Of a DNA stretch of 64,000 bases, positions 37,644 through 48,880 are shown piece by piece. Source of the DNA: Volutella citrinella (Eukaryota; Ascomycota; Sordariomycetes; Hypocreales; Nectriaceae); assembly GCA_034401135.1 (NCBI GenBank), contig JAWZSP010000001.1:2790001-2854000 (forward strand), read 5' to 3'. The notes below the pieces were generated by a model that was not told the DNA's origin, searched no databases, and saw nothing but the letters and a program-made list of their open reading frames with translations. Each line of letters opens with the position of its first letter. Positions within the stretch are counted from its first letter, which is position 1. The translations under genes were made by a program, and so were the position numbers.

Positions 37644-37655
37644 CTACCTAGGTAG
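37644..37655. repeat. perfect palindrome CTACCTAGGTAG
   Basis: This 12-bp palindrome lies in non-coding sequence. Related forms occur elsewhere between genes in this window, for example CTACCT-A-AGGTAG at 23491-23503. Confidence 0.7.
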
Positions 37656-38755
37656 TGTGGACGGGACTGGGCTGCAGGCGCCGGCCAAGCGGCCTACCCG
37701 CTAACACTCTAGACTAGCTGCCCAATGAGAGCAGGCTCTTGAGCTCTGCGCGGCTAATCTTGAGACACGCCAGCCAGCCGACCAACCAAAACGCCGCCCA
37801 GCCCAACGAGACTGGGGCCCCTTTCGTTTGGGCAGTCCACACCCACTCACTCACTTGCCCTGCCTGGAGCGACGCTGCCGCTGACTTACAGCCGGGCGCT
37901 TCGTCCCTGACCTCTCGATTTAGAACCTTCATCGGCGCTTCTGGCACTGCTTCGCCCGAACATGGCTCCATAAGGTCGCTTCGATAGGCCAAACGATGCC
38001 GGCCATCCCAGTGGCATGACCCATTTGGCCCCAAGATGGCCCCCAAATGGCCCTATTCGGCGGCGGCGACTGGCTCTCGCCGAGCTGCCCAACCGCCCTA
38101 CCTGCCCACGCCCCCCAAAATATCTCTATGGCTCTGACATGAGACAACCATCCTGACACGAGCGCCAGTAGATCTGGAGAGGCGATGGTGTATGGCAGCA
38201 CCCGTGTCTGCCCATGGCGCCAAAAAATGATGCTGTTTTTACCCCAACCTGGCTCGCATCAGTAGATCTCGCCCGCTCGGGACGTGATGCCGTGACATCT
38301 ATCTGCTGAACAGGCCTTTCCTATGACTCGCCCACTATTACTTCCTTTCTGCCCCCCTGGCTCGTCCTTCAACTCACCTCCATGTTGCTGTCCTCTCTGT
38401 TCTGATCAAAGACACTGCCCGCGTGACTGCTGTTCTTTCTTTGCCAGGCTTTGCTGAGCTACAAGGCACTGAACAATCAAAGACCGATTGTTCTATTCTC
38501 GACAACAAGTTCCTCTCTTTGCGGCCAATGAACAGGAAAGATATCTTGGCTTTCTGACAATTTCCCTTTCCATGCTCTTTTGGACCAGACTGCTCTGAAC
38601 TACATTCAATCTTCGACGGCTGGCTACATCACTCTCTACTCAGGGCTTCAACAACTCACACATATCTGCGACATAACGACTCCGAAATCGCCACAGACGA
38701 GTAGTATAGAGAGTACAAAACATAGTGTCAAGGTCCTTGGACCGATACCGCCAAA

Positions 38756-40060
38756 ATGGCCGTCATGTCACCCTTCCCGATCCTCTTGCGAATACTCCTC
38801 ATCACCACACTATGTGTCTCTGGCTCCCTCGCGGTCCCTTCCAACCGACTCTTCTCGAGAGCTGATACCTGCTCCTCCGACCAAATATCCTGCCCCAAAG
38901 AATTCCCTGGCAACTTCTGCTGCCCATCCGGAAACCAGTGCATGCCACTAGCCGGCAACACGACGGTCTTGTGCTGTCCCGACAACAATAGCTGCTCCAA
39001 GATCGCGCCCATTACCTGCGACCCCCGGGAGCAAGATGTTTCGAGGCGCCCCGACTCTCCCTTCAAGACTACAATCTTCGATATCGCGCTTGAGAAGTGC
39101 GGTAGCGAATGCTGCCCCTTTGGCTACGAGTGCAAAGACGACAAGGAGTGTGTACTCAAGAAGGATCAGACTCAACCCCCCAAGAAGACGTCGAGCGCCA
39201 CGTCAACAGCGAGGCCCGAGTCTACATCACCTTCAGGCCCTTCCAGCACAAATGGCGCTCTGGTCTCAGCCTCGACAACAAAAACTGTTGCGACTGCTAC
39301 ATCAGGGCCCACCGAAGCGGCCGGCGCAGAAAAGGACGCCCAGCAGGGACCTTCGTCAGCAACCATGTCGATAATTGGTGGCGTTGTTGGCGGGTGCCTT
39401 ATCCTTCTTGCCCTCGCCGCAATCATATTCCTCTACATCCGTCGCAAGAACAAGCGTGCGGGTGCCGCCCACCAGGAAAAGGGCACAAAGTTGTACCATC
39501 ACAGCAATAGATCCGCGAGCACGGCGTCATTTGGCAACACCGTCACATCGGACGCCCCTGTCATCTCTGGGCCCATTTCGCAGCCGAATTCATACCGCTC
39601 AGATTTCATTCTGAAGCTTACTTCCCCCCAGTCAAGGACCAGCACCTTCACGAGCAGTAGGCCACCTCGAATCCAGACACCAGAGAGGCCCCACGAACGC
39701 CTGTCCATTCCAAACCCATTCGACTCACCGAATGCCTCACCTAGTAGGCTCTCGGCTGAGCCTAGTCCGCTCGATGACCAGCCAATGCGCCATGGCACGG
39801 TCACGGCTCGGCTGGCCCCTATCCGATCGATGAGGGCCTCGTGGGCCCGCAACAGCGAGTATCCTACCACGCCCCGGATGCAACGCGAGCCCAGTAGCGA
39901 GAGCATCAGCATCTTTGCCGATCCCGACACTGTCGGCGGTCGCTCCAAGCCGCGTCCACTGACGCGCGCCACCACGTTCACCGATCTGATGGAGGAGGCT
40001 GATCTCGGTGAAGTGCAACGGGGGCGGCCATATGTGCCCGGCACAACGCCGAGGATCTAA
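38756..40060 (+). CDS. single-pass membrane protein with cysteine-rich ectodomain
   Basis: A single exon encodes 434 residues. Residues 1-26 are a hydrophobic signal peptide (RILLITTLCVSGSLA). The ectodomain (about 27-200) contains 14 Cys at 39-132, including the CC pairs at 55-56, 73-74 and 119-120 in a granulin-like spacing, then a Ser/Thr/Pro-rich stalk likely to be O-glycosylated. A transmembrane helix lies at about 205-228 (IIGGVVGGCLILLALAAIIFLYI), followed by a basic stop (RRKNKR) and a ~200-residue Ser/Pro/Arg-rich cytosolic tail. The layout (folded Cys domain, glycosylated stalk, one helix, disordered tail) resembles fungal cell-surface sensors, but I do not recognise a named family such as Wsc or Mid2. 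The sensor role is inferred. Confidence 0.83.
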   Translation: MAVMSPFPILLRILLITTLCVSGSLAVPSNRLFSRADTCSSDQISCPKEFPGNFCCPSGNQCMPLAGNTTVLCCPDNNSCSKIAPITCDPREQDVSRRPDSPFKTTIFDIALEKCGSECCPFGYECKDDKECVLKKDQTQPPKKTSSATSTARPESTSPSGPSSTNGALVSASTTKTVATATSGPTEAAGAEKDAQQGPSSATMSIIGGVVGGCLILLALAAIIFLYIRRKNKRAGAAHQEKGTKLYHHSNRSASTASFGNTVTSDAPVISGPISQPNSYRSDFILKLTSPQSRTSTFTSSRPPRIQTPERPHERLSIPNPFDSPNASPSRLSAEPSPLDDQPMRHGTVTARLAPIRSMRASWARNSEYPTTPRMQREPSSESISIFADPDTVGGRSKPRPLTRATTFTDLMEEADLGEVQRGRPYVPGTTPRI

Positions 40061-41112
40061 CTGGTCCTCCATCACTCGGAACACATGCATACCTGACGGA
40101 CATCCGTTGCCCAATGCGGCCGGGTGACTAGATTGTACCATCCGTTCGCTTGCCCTACCCATGCCACTACCACATTGCAATCCCACCCGTGCTGGGCACC
40201 TTCCTTCGTTGCAACCACATATCCCATAACCGTACATGTAATCAATCATTCAGCTAGAATGGGGTTCTCACAACCCGGAGTTTCTCGGAGGCATGAGAGT
40301 GGAGTTTTTTGTTATACCCGTGGCCATCAAGTCTTTGTTTTCTGTGGACTCTTACTGCTGTACTGCCCAGGCCCTTATTTGAGCACCTGGGACTAGTAGG
40401 ATATCGTCGGGGGCGAGTAAATAGATGTAAACAACAATTTGCAATTTACTGTTCCATGGCTAGCCCCTCTACTGGCGAACAAGACGGGCTGGTAGCCTGT
40501 GCAAAAGAAGGAATGAAGCAAAAACGAAATCACTCACGCCCGGCGGATAGTTGCCTCGGAATTGGAATGGGTGAAATAGTTTGGTAACCTCAACTGGCTA
40601 TACGCAACGCTATTGCAATACATGTCAATACATGTTCTTCGTTTCTCTCCTCGTAAACTGCCTTGGATCATAGTCTTTTCTCCTCGCACCAAGTATAAAC
40701 AAGTCTACTGAACAATTTGGTTCCTAGACTGCATCCGTCAATAGCCTAGCCAATCTCCATGTCGTCTACAGAACGCAAAAAAACAGAAAATGACGCTATG
40801 CTGTACCCAAAAAGTGCATGGACATTCTCATCACATAAGCGAGTGATCGGCAAGCTCTAGCAGTGTGCAAATTGAAACCAACACCCAACAAAAAAAGGGC
40901 AAAGACAAGGAAGGGAGAAGCCCAGCCCATATGTGTAGCGAATGGGGGTATGTACGTCCAAAACAAAATGAGAAACTAGAAAAATCAAAGGGAAATAAAA
41001 AGTAGGATGGGTTCGGGAAGACGACAGAGCAGCTGCAAGACCCGAAAGTGGACCGACCCCCTTGGCAATGCAGCGTGTGATGGCATTGCTGTGGGTTCTC
41101 ATGCCAACTGCT
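40061..41112. other. convergent 3' intergenic region
   Basis: About 1 kb lies between the 3' ends of the membrane protein gene and the F-box gene. No gene is supported. Confidence 0.6.
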
Positions 41113-44100
41113 TTACATGACCACACACTTCTTGTCTCGGTGCTCCTTCTCGCCTGTGGAGTGCACCGAGACGTCTGTCCAGCCGGCGCTGCTGGCAGCG
41201 TCTCTGTCCTTCTTGCGCTTCTTCTTGTTGTTGCCCTTCCACCCACGCTTCTTTGCATCCTTGATATTCTTGGCCGCGCTCCGTTCCGCTCTGCTCGGCC
41301 TGCGGACGACACCGGGTGAAGTCCGTGACTGAGGGATTGGTGGTGGCTGTAGGTGCAGCCAATGAGGTATGCCTCGGTGAGTTGACGAGGTCGCTTCGGC
41401 CGGAGGGTCGTTTGAGGCGGCATTGACACTGTAGATGGTCTCCAACCGCTCGACCGTCGGCCGGTTGACCGAAGTTGGCGTAGGACGAGGATGGCGCGGA
41501 ATGGGAGCCAGCAAAGGAGTGACGCCCCGCCTCTCTGAAGCCTGACGCGTAGGCGAATCAAAGGCACCCGTGACCCCAGTAGGTGTGCTGATGATGAGAG
41601 GTTGGTCGATTTCTGGATGAGGGCTGTAATGAGGGTTGTGATGAGGGCTGCTCGCTGATGCCGGAGAAGAGTGATCAGGCCGAGGCCGCGTGAAGGCGCG
41701 GCTGCTGCCAGAGCTCCCGACCGGTCTGCGTTGTATATTGAAGCTGTCAGATAGACGACGCGGAGGGCCCTGGCCGGCCCGGTTGTCCGAGTAAGCAGTC
41801 TGGCTCGAATTTGCCAAAGGCGGGAAGTTTCCGTCAGCAGTGCTGGAACTATTGGAGATGGGAACCTCGGAGGACATGGGCGGGTGCTCAGATGCTGACG
41901 GGGGACCAGCAGGCCAAGTTAGGGTGCTGGATATCTGCCTTACGGCAGAACTGTCAGCAGAGTCGAACATGTTGTTGATGTAAGAAGTTTGCAGACTTGT
42001 CGCCATGTGACCAGCGGGATATGAAGCGGCAGTGGGAGTGACATCATTGCTCTGAGCTGTCGGACGGCCTAGAGTGGCGGAGCTGATCGGTATGGCAACA
42101 GACCTCGTCGGCGGCGAGTGTGAGCTTGACACAACCGAGGGCTCCGGCGATGGCGTACGGGAGTGGCTGAGCGGGCCGGGTGAGTCTGGAGGCGTCACGT
42201 CGTAGAGGTCATTGTTGGCGTCGGTGTCGGCTCCGGCATTTCGCTGCGCAGTTTCCCAAGCGGCTATCTGTTCTGGACGAGGTCGAGCCATCGATGTTGA
42301 TTCACTCGACAGCCTTTCCGAAACGGGCGGCGGTTGGGAAGAGCTTGATACCTGTCTACCCCCTTTCGTGTCGGAGGAGGGCTGCTCAGAGTCCTGGTTG
42401 GGCAGGGCAGGTACTGGAGGCGGCGCAGCCGCTATCGCCGCCGCAAGAGGGGCCACCGAAGGGCCGCGCAAGAAGGCGGGTAGATCGCCCGGGTCGTCTT
42501 TCTGGTACGGCGGTGGTGGAGGAACCCAGTTGTCGGCGTCGCTTTCGTGAGGATGCTCGCGACGGCCATCGGCTCGTCGATATTCAATACGCCGACCGTC
42601 GGCAGTGCGTGGATTGAGGGTGCGGTTCCGGGCCGCTGCCGTTGCTGCCCGACGAAGGGTAGTGACCGGGCGAGGGCTTGTGTGTGAATAAGGGGCGTCG
42701 AGGGCTTCCATCTCGTCAAGTGACGCAGTATCCTCATCGTCCACAGTCGCGAGATTCGTCGTCGAGCTGGTGACAGGGTTCTGATTCATGATCCGTGGAA
42801 CCAATGGGTCGTCATCGTCATCATTGTCTTGTGGTAGATCCGGTACAGATGGGATCCTCGAGGCAGATGTGGCGGCACGAAGGAGGGCCGACCTACCTCC
42901 TCCCCGCCTCTGTGTCCTCCGTCGGACAATGGCCACGTCGGTTGCCATATCTCTGCGTTCCTCCTCCAAGATTTCTGCACTGTCTGTGCCCACCTCTATG
43001 GTAATCTCGGTCTTGAGTCCATCAACCAGTCCGTAATCGAAATCAACTAGCATTAACCGGCCTCCATCGACGAAATCCATGTCTTCTTCATCGAGTGGGG
43101 ATCTTGTGGTGCTGATGCCCCGAGCAGTGACAACCAAGCGCTCCTGATTAGCCGAATCTGCAAAGCTACCAACCCACTTCACGTTGGTGACACCTGGTAG
43201 CTCTGTGACCTTGGAGCCAGCGATGAATGTGTTGCGTAACTTGTCGCACAACAGTTGCCACTGGGGCACTCGGTTGCCATTGTTGTCTTGCGCTCGAGTT
43301 GATGTACGCCTCGACACGCCGCTCCTGGCGCTGTTTTCCCTTCCCAAAGACGACGAGGAACCGCTTTCGACGCTTGGCGCTGTTGTCTCAGGTACGGCGT
43401 CTAGGTCTTCTGGCACACCGTAAACCCAAATGTCTTTCCCCTGAAACCCGGCCGACATCAAATCTCCGTGGTAGCTGGCTGAGGGGAGCGTACAAGGCAA
43501 AAGTTTGGCCTGCGATGCTGACATGGGAACGGGGCCGGTAAAGTGAGTGGTGCCGTTTCGTAAATCGTCGATTCGAACGGCTCGGAACGTCTCGAAACTT
43601 CGGTCGTAGGTCAACGCCCAGGCGGCCTCCTCACTACTGCCATCCTGCAGCAAGACGGCATGGCTGCAATCGCGGCTGGTGTTTGGAAACAAAATCGAAG
43701 TGGTCCACAACGGACTGAGGTTATCGTCCATCATGTGGGCGCCGGGATCATAATACGGGGCTGTGATAATCACCGTGCTGGGGGAGGCAGAGTGCGTAGT
43801 TGAGCCCAGGATCTGGGTCCCGTCGAAGGAGAAGGCTAGAGCGTCCACGGCGTCGCACTTGACAGACCTCCGCTCCGCCTCTGAAGCGTCGGCCCTCAAA
43901 GATGTAACCTCAATTCCACCTTCATAAGCCGCTGCCAAGACTGAGCCGCACGGAGAAATGGCAATGGTTCGTGGGGCGTTATCGAGAATCATGGATTTGG
44001 TTCTGCGGGGTGGTGACTTTTGTAAATCGTACAGGTCCACCTGCATCTCAGTGGAGAGGACAGCAAGCAGCGTGCCGCCATCGTCAACACATGCCGAACT

Positions 44101-44781
44101 AGGCCGTCGTAGGATCTTGAATTCTCGCTTCACTTGGATATTTTGACTGCGCACATCGATCAAGAAAATCCGAGCCGAGTTGAACGCCAGAAGATGATGG
44201 CCCTTGGGGGAGGCGTTGAACTGGAGTCCTTCTCCTCCTGGACATGACGACGAACCGATCGAGGTGGAGACGAGCTTGACGAGTGTCTCGTGTGGACGCA
44301 GGTAGGCCTGGAAGAGGTTTCGCTTTACCTCCCGAGCAAAGAGCCTGCGTAGTTTTGGGAGATTACCCTCTTCGGCGGACGGTAGGGCGGCGTGGCTGGA
44401 GGCGAAGGTGGGACATTGCGCAAGGTGGTGGATGTACAAATGTGCTCGTTGAGATACGGCTCTCCATTTGCGGTTTAGGAGGATAAGTGACGCGAAGCCG
44501 CAAGGGTCGGCATCTTGGAGGATTCTATGGGGAAGGCGATGGTTAGTACTGATGCCGCCGCATATGGCCCAAGTTGACGGCGACTGGCATTCCTTGCGGA
44601 CGCAGGGAGACTTTGATGGGCGAAACCGTCATGGCCAAGGCGCCGGCGCGGGTGAGGGGAGGCATGTGGGAGCGACTCACTGTTCAATGATCTCGTCAGG
44701 CAAATCATCAAAGGGAGGAGTCGATACGGGCGCTTTCTCGATGCTGGAGCGACGTGCGTCGGTCGTCGTCGGGGCGTCCAT
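41113..44781 (-). CDS. F-box protein with beta-propeller-like region and C-terminal CaaX box
   Basis: Two minus-strand exons, 44781-44681 and 44524-41113, are joined over a 156-nt intron (GTGAGT...CATAG) that splits a Gln codon; the product is 1170 residues. The joint creates FDDLPDEIIEQILQDADPCG and the rest of an F-box (about 23-66), the Skp1-binding motif of SCF ubiquitin ligases. Residues ~95-480 contain repeated beta-strand patterns such as GGTLLAVLSTEMQVDLYDL and ISPCGSVLAAAYEGGIEV, consistent with a divergent WD40-type propeller. Residues ~500-1110 are disordered and Ser/Pro-rich. The end is strongly basic (KKRGWKGNNKKKRKKDRD) and terminates in CVVM, a farnesylation-type CaaX box. The likely role is a membrane-tethered substrate receptor; the substrate is unknown. 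Confidence 0.85.
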
Positions 44782-46399
44782 GGCGCTCTGGCGCTTCAGG
44801 GCGTGAAGCCGTGGTGCATATCAATGTGTGTTGGGAAGAAGGAGGCAAGCTGGGAGAGCGAGCGCTGAGGTCCCAGCCAGACGGCGCGGTCGAGACGGCG
44901 CAGAACAGGGCGCGGTCCAGGTCGCTTGTGGGCGGGCCGTGGCTGACGGGGGAATGTCGTAGTGGATCGATGCGGGCAGGAATGCGCGTATGCGTGGGCT
45001 GAAGCACTGGACCGGAGGCTAGAAGACGGCTGGCCCAGGAGCTGGCAACTGCCCAGGGCTATTGGATCGATGGGGAATAGCTTCGGGTATGTGCCAGGGC
45101 TCCAGACTGGTCCGTGGGGAGTGGCAAACAGACAATACAGTACACGAGTTCATTTGCGTCGTCTCTTTTTTTCTTCCTGCAGACAGGACCACGGACAGGA
45201 CCGTTTGGCTGGTTGGAGGAAAATGGGCGCAGTCTGACCCTCCCCCGAGGCGTGGCACAGCACTGCAGCAAGGTCGCAGCATGGGTGTCCATCGGGACAA
45301 CAAATAAGACCATGGCCCATGGGTCAGTAGTAGGTCGCCGCTGCCTTGAAGTCCCTGCAACTCCCTGTTGGTCTCTTCTATTCTCAGACGCCCTGTCAGT
45401 GGCTAACCACCAAAACGGCAAGAGGATGCTGTCTAATTTTGAAGGGTGGCCCAATCCCGGATGAGCATTACTACAAACGGCCACATCTTTCAAGGCAGGA
45501 TCAAGTTGGACTGGGAACCTATCTGGCCCAGACTCAGGGGGCATGGTCAACTGCGTGCTGGTCTCTGTGCCGCTGGGTTTCCGGTGGTTACCTTACCGTC
45601 TGCGATGCAGCTGGAAGTGGCGGAGCTCTCTAGCCCAGGCGCACGTCGGAGGAGTCTGCGCAATTTTTCATTGCACCTAGGCGGTGGCGAGTCTCATCCT
45701 GCCAAACATGTCACTCTCTCTGTCGGATATTATGTCGATGCGCGTGGTGAAGCCCGTTGAACTTTTGAAGTGACGAGAAGCGCCCCAGGTACGGAGTGGC
45801 TAGCGACAGTCTCAGATGCTTAAGCTGCGCCCCTGCAGCAGCGTTGCCGTTGTGGGCGGCGCCACCGCCCATCTTCGCCTACCGTGTACTCTCTGCTCTT
45901 GTCACATTGGTGGCCAGTTGAAACTCGGTTATCCTGTTCCTTCCTCAGGGAAGCTACTCTCCGCGAGATTGCAGCCGAGACAGGGAGTGAAACACTTGAG
46001 ATATCGTCACGGATGACGCCTTCTTGACGCCAAACCGACGCTGTCAAACTGTGCTGCTGTGGCTAGTCTTGCTAGTCTTGCTAGTTCACACGAGATCTTC
46101 ACACACGAGACATTCAGAAACGGGCAGCGCAAGAGCATATAGGGCGAGGGGCGAGACGACAGAAGCAGGTTCGGCGGGTGAGACAAATGATGTAAGAGCT
46201 GGGGCCGTGGAGCAGAACTTGGTGTCCCCTGGCCAAGCCAAGCAAAAAGCCCCGCCCCCACTGTGCTTGGTTTGCAGGCGGTGGTTTTGCGCAGCCATCA
46301 TCCTCCAACACAAATAGGAACGCTACTCTGCCACGACCTAGGCGGGAGTCATAGCGGCTACTACTATCCGTAGAATAGTCCATAACGTGTCATTTCTAT
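44782..46399. other. intergenic region
   Basis: This is the 5' side of the F-box gene. Short frames are present on both strands but none is convincing. A tandem CTAGTCTTG unit occurs near 46,065-46,085. Confidence 0.55.
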
Positions 46400-46972
46400 C
46401 TACCTTTTGAGCATACGCAGTGGCCCGCAAGATGACACAGCCTCCATGATCCAATCGATCTGATGCAAAGAAGCCTGATCATCTAGCAATCTAGTAGATC
46501 GCTCCAGGTCTCCAAACTTCACCGACCGCCCCTGAGCATCCATGAACCAGGCACATCTCGCCTTTTCTGTCTTTGAGTTGAGCTCACTTTTGAAGCCAGT
46601 CGAGAATAGATTTTTGTGATACTTTTGCGATCGTTTCTGGACGCCATTGCTCTCCTCGATCGCCGATGGGTTTGCAGAGCTCACCAAATGCCTTGCACAC
46701 AAGTCGTATTTATTGACAGTCTGGTCATCTACTTTCAAGTGCACTGTAAGCCGGGTGCAGGCTGAAAAGATCTATAAGCCTGCGCGGAAGAACATCGAGC
46801 ATCTGTATGTGCACCAAGTGGCAGCAAAGCTGAAGGAAATAGGGATCCGGACCGAGACATTGATCCTGACTTGGCACCTATATCCATGCCGCCGATTTGA
46901 GGTTCCTGAGTAACTTTCTGCAGTTTGCCGGCGTTGATAGTATTGTACCTCCTCATGGCCACTGAATTCCAA
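46400..46972 (-). pseudogene. probable gene remnant, unknown family
   Basis: One minus-strand frame reads as protein from about 46972 down to a TGA/TAG region at 46400, broken by a single in-frame TAG at 46774-46772. The downstream part (about 115 residues) is convincing, with segments such as DDQTVNKYDLCARHLVSSAN and FGDLERSTRLLDDQASLHQI. The upstream part is less so, and an overlapping frame up to 46992 is also open. The stop is one C-to-T change from CAG. It could be a pseudogene or the last exon of an expressed gene whose other exons I missed. No domain is recognised. Confidence 0.35.
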
Positions 46973-47586
46973 TAGTCACAATATTTCAGCAAGGCTTGCC
47001 CAACATTAAGGAGTCTCAGTTCCCGTTGAGGCTAGTCATGGTGTTCCCCTGATGTATCCGGGCCACGGAAAATAGCGGCAGGACCAGTATGCGCAAGGCA
47101 AATGAGCAGTCCACCGCTCCATCCTGCACTGGCCCGCATCACCTCCGTACGCTCTCTCCGTTTTCCTTACCTCGATTTCACCATCTACCGTTTTGTTGAT
47201 CGCCTCTATTGTAGGCTACAGGGGGGTCACCCAGCTGCAACCTAGTTAGATCCGATGGCTGTGGCGGTCTTGTCACACACGAAACATCTTCAGGCGGTGT
47301 GGCTGGGCAGCCTTGGCTCGATTGCGCTGTGGCTGAACTACCTGAGAAGTTGCTGATAAGCTGCAAGGCTGACGTTTGGTATCAGAAAACCCCTGAAAAC
47401 GAGACCCGCAATAATTATTTCATTCCCAAAAGGACAGCAACGTCGCCAACATTCTCACTCCTCTGAAAATCCATTCATACGCTTCCCCTCCGACTTCCGG
47501 CTGTCGCGAGGTTTGCTTTTCTAAGCGCTCGTGTCGAGTGCATCTGGCCCTTTCCATCTTTCCCCACCCGATGGCGAGTAGCTCCA
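46973..47586. other. intergenic, promoter side of the Erd1-like gene
   Basis: No gene is visible. It includes the probable promoter of the gene starting at 47587. Confidence 0.55.
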
Positions 47587-48880
47587 ATGGATGGTGATCC
47601 GGCAGTTGCGCCGCAGCTTGACTCCTTCAGCTTGGCCTTCCCTCTCCCATATCGCGTGGGTTTCATCGTGACCCTAGGTAGGACTGCTCAGTGAAACACA
47701 TGAGCCAATGGCAGACGCAGCGAACCGACGAGAAGGCTAACATGCTGCAGCTGTTTGGGGATGGGGACTGAACCTGCACTGCCTCTACGCGTTCAAGATT
47801 GACGTGCCCGCCCTGATCCGATACCCCGGTCGAACGTCGCCGCATCATATCCCCCATCATGCTTCGACCTACCGACTCGCGACATTTCTCTCGGCGCTAT
47901 ATGGCGCATCCATTACCATTTTCTGGCTGTTCACATGGGGCATTCCGTCGCGCGTCATTGCCTACGACTGGCTGCCGTTGACGTACCTCGTCGCGCTCGT
48001 CGCCATCTTCCTCGTACCCTTGCAGCACCTCCCAAGCAGCGGTCGGAGACGGTTCCTGGCTACACTTCGCCGAGTCAGCATCGGTGGACTCGCTGAGGCC
48101 CAGGATGGGAAGTTTGGCGACGTTCTCCTGGCCGATGTCTTGACGTCATACGCCAAGGTGTTTGGCGACTTGTTCGTTACTCTCTGCATGTTCTTCACCC
48201 CGGGTGGCTCGTCAACCAACCGACCAGATCGCAACTGCGGAGGTGTCGTGATAGTGCCCTTGATTATGGGAGTGCCCAGCCTGATTCGATTCCGACAGTG
48301 CTTGATTGAATACGTGCGAGTCAGGCGGGCGCCATACAAGGAATCCTCGGGGTGGGGAGGCCAGCACCTGGCCAACGCGCTTAAATATTCGACAGCGTTT
48401 CCGGTCCTAATTACCAGCGCCTGGATGAGATCCACCGAGGACGCAAACACCAAGGCTGTGCTCAATAGGGCATGGCTTGCTGCCGTGCTGGTCAACTCTC
48501 TCTACTCGTTCTACTGGGACGTGGCCAAAGATTGGGACATGACACTATTTTCATCCAAGCGGGAGCGCTCGTCGCCGCACCACCCGTTCGGCCTGCGCGA
48601 CCGACTGGTCTTCCGACCGGTCAATGTTTACTATGTTGTGATGGTTCTGGATCTGATGCTGCGCTGCACGTGGACGATGAAGCTGAGCAGTTCGCTGGAC
48701 AAATTCAGCGACTTTGAAAGTGGCATCTTCCTCATCGAACTGCTTGAAGTGTTGCGTCGCTGGGTGTGGATCTTCTTCCGAGTCGAGACTGAATGGATTA
48801 GGACCTCATCAACTGGTCTTGCCATAGACGACGTCCTTCTCGGCGACTATCAAGGCAAGGACGACGAGGACGAAGATTAG
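47587..48880 (+). CDS. ERD1: EXS-domain protein, Erd1-like
   Basis: Two exons, 47587-47677 and 47751-48880, are joined over a 73-nt intron (GTAGGA...TGCAG, with a GCTAAC branch site) splitting an Ala codon; the product is 406 residues. The first exon is needed to complete the N-terminal membrane helix: PLPYRVGFIVTL joins AVWGWGLNLHCLYAFKIDVP. Several transmembrane segments follow, and the C-terminal half is an EXS domain with RPVNVYYVVMVLDLMLRCTW, FLIELLEVLRRWVWIFFRVE and an acidic tail. Yeast Erd1 is a Golgi protein needed for retention of ER residents, for glycosyltransferase recycling and for phosphate recovery from the Golgi lumen. The length is somewhat above yeast Erd1. The family call is firm; the precise function is by homology. 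Confidence 0.87.

Larger units (their letters stand above)
33338..38755. other. long intergenic region with simple repeats
   Basis: About 5.4 kb contain no gene that I can support. Visible features are an (AC)11 microsatellite at 33507-33528, a CGTCTG hexamer array at 35911-35958, a short AACAAGG-type repeat near 37,200-37,230 and a perfect 12-bp palindrome at 37644-37655. The last few hundred bases are probably the promoter and leader of the gene at 38756. Confidence 0.5.

Noticed and set aside
38756..40060. Naming the membrane protein as a Wsc- or Mid2-type sensor
   Set aside because: The layout is similar, but the Cys spacing does not match a WSC domain and I cannot see a Mid2 signature.
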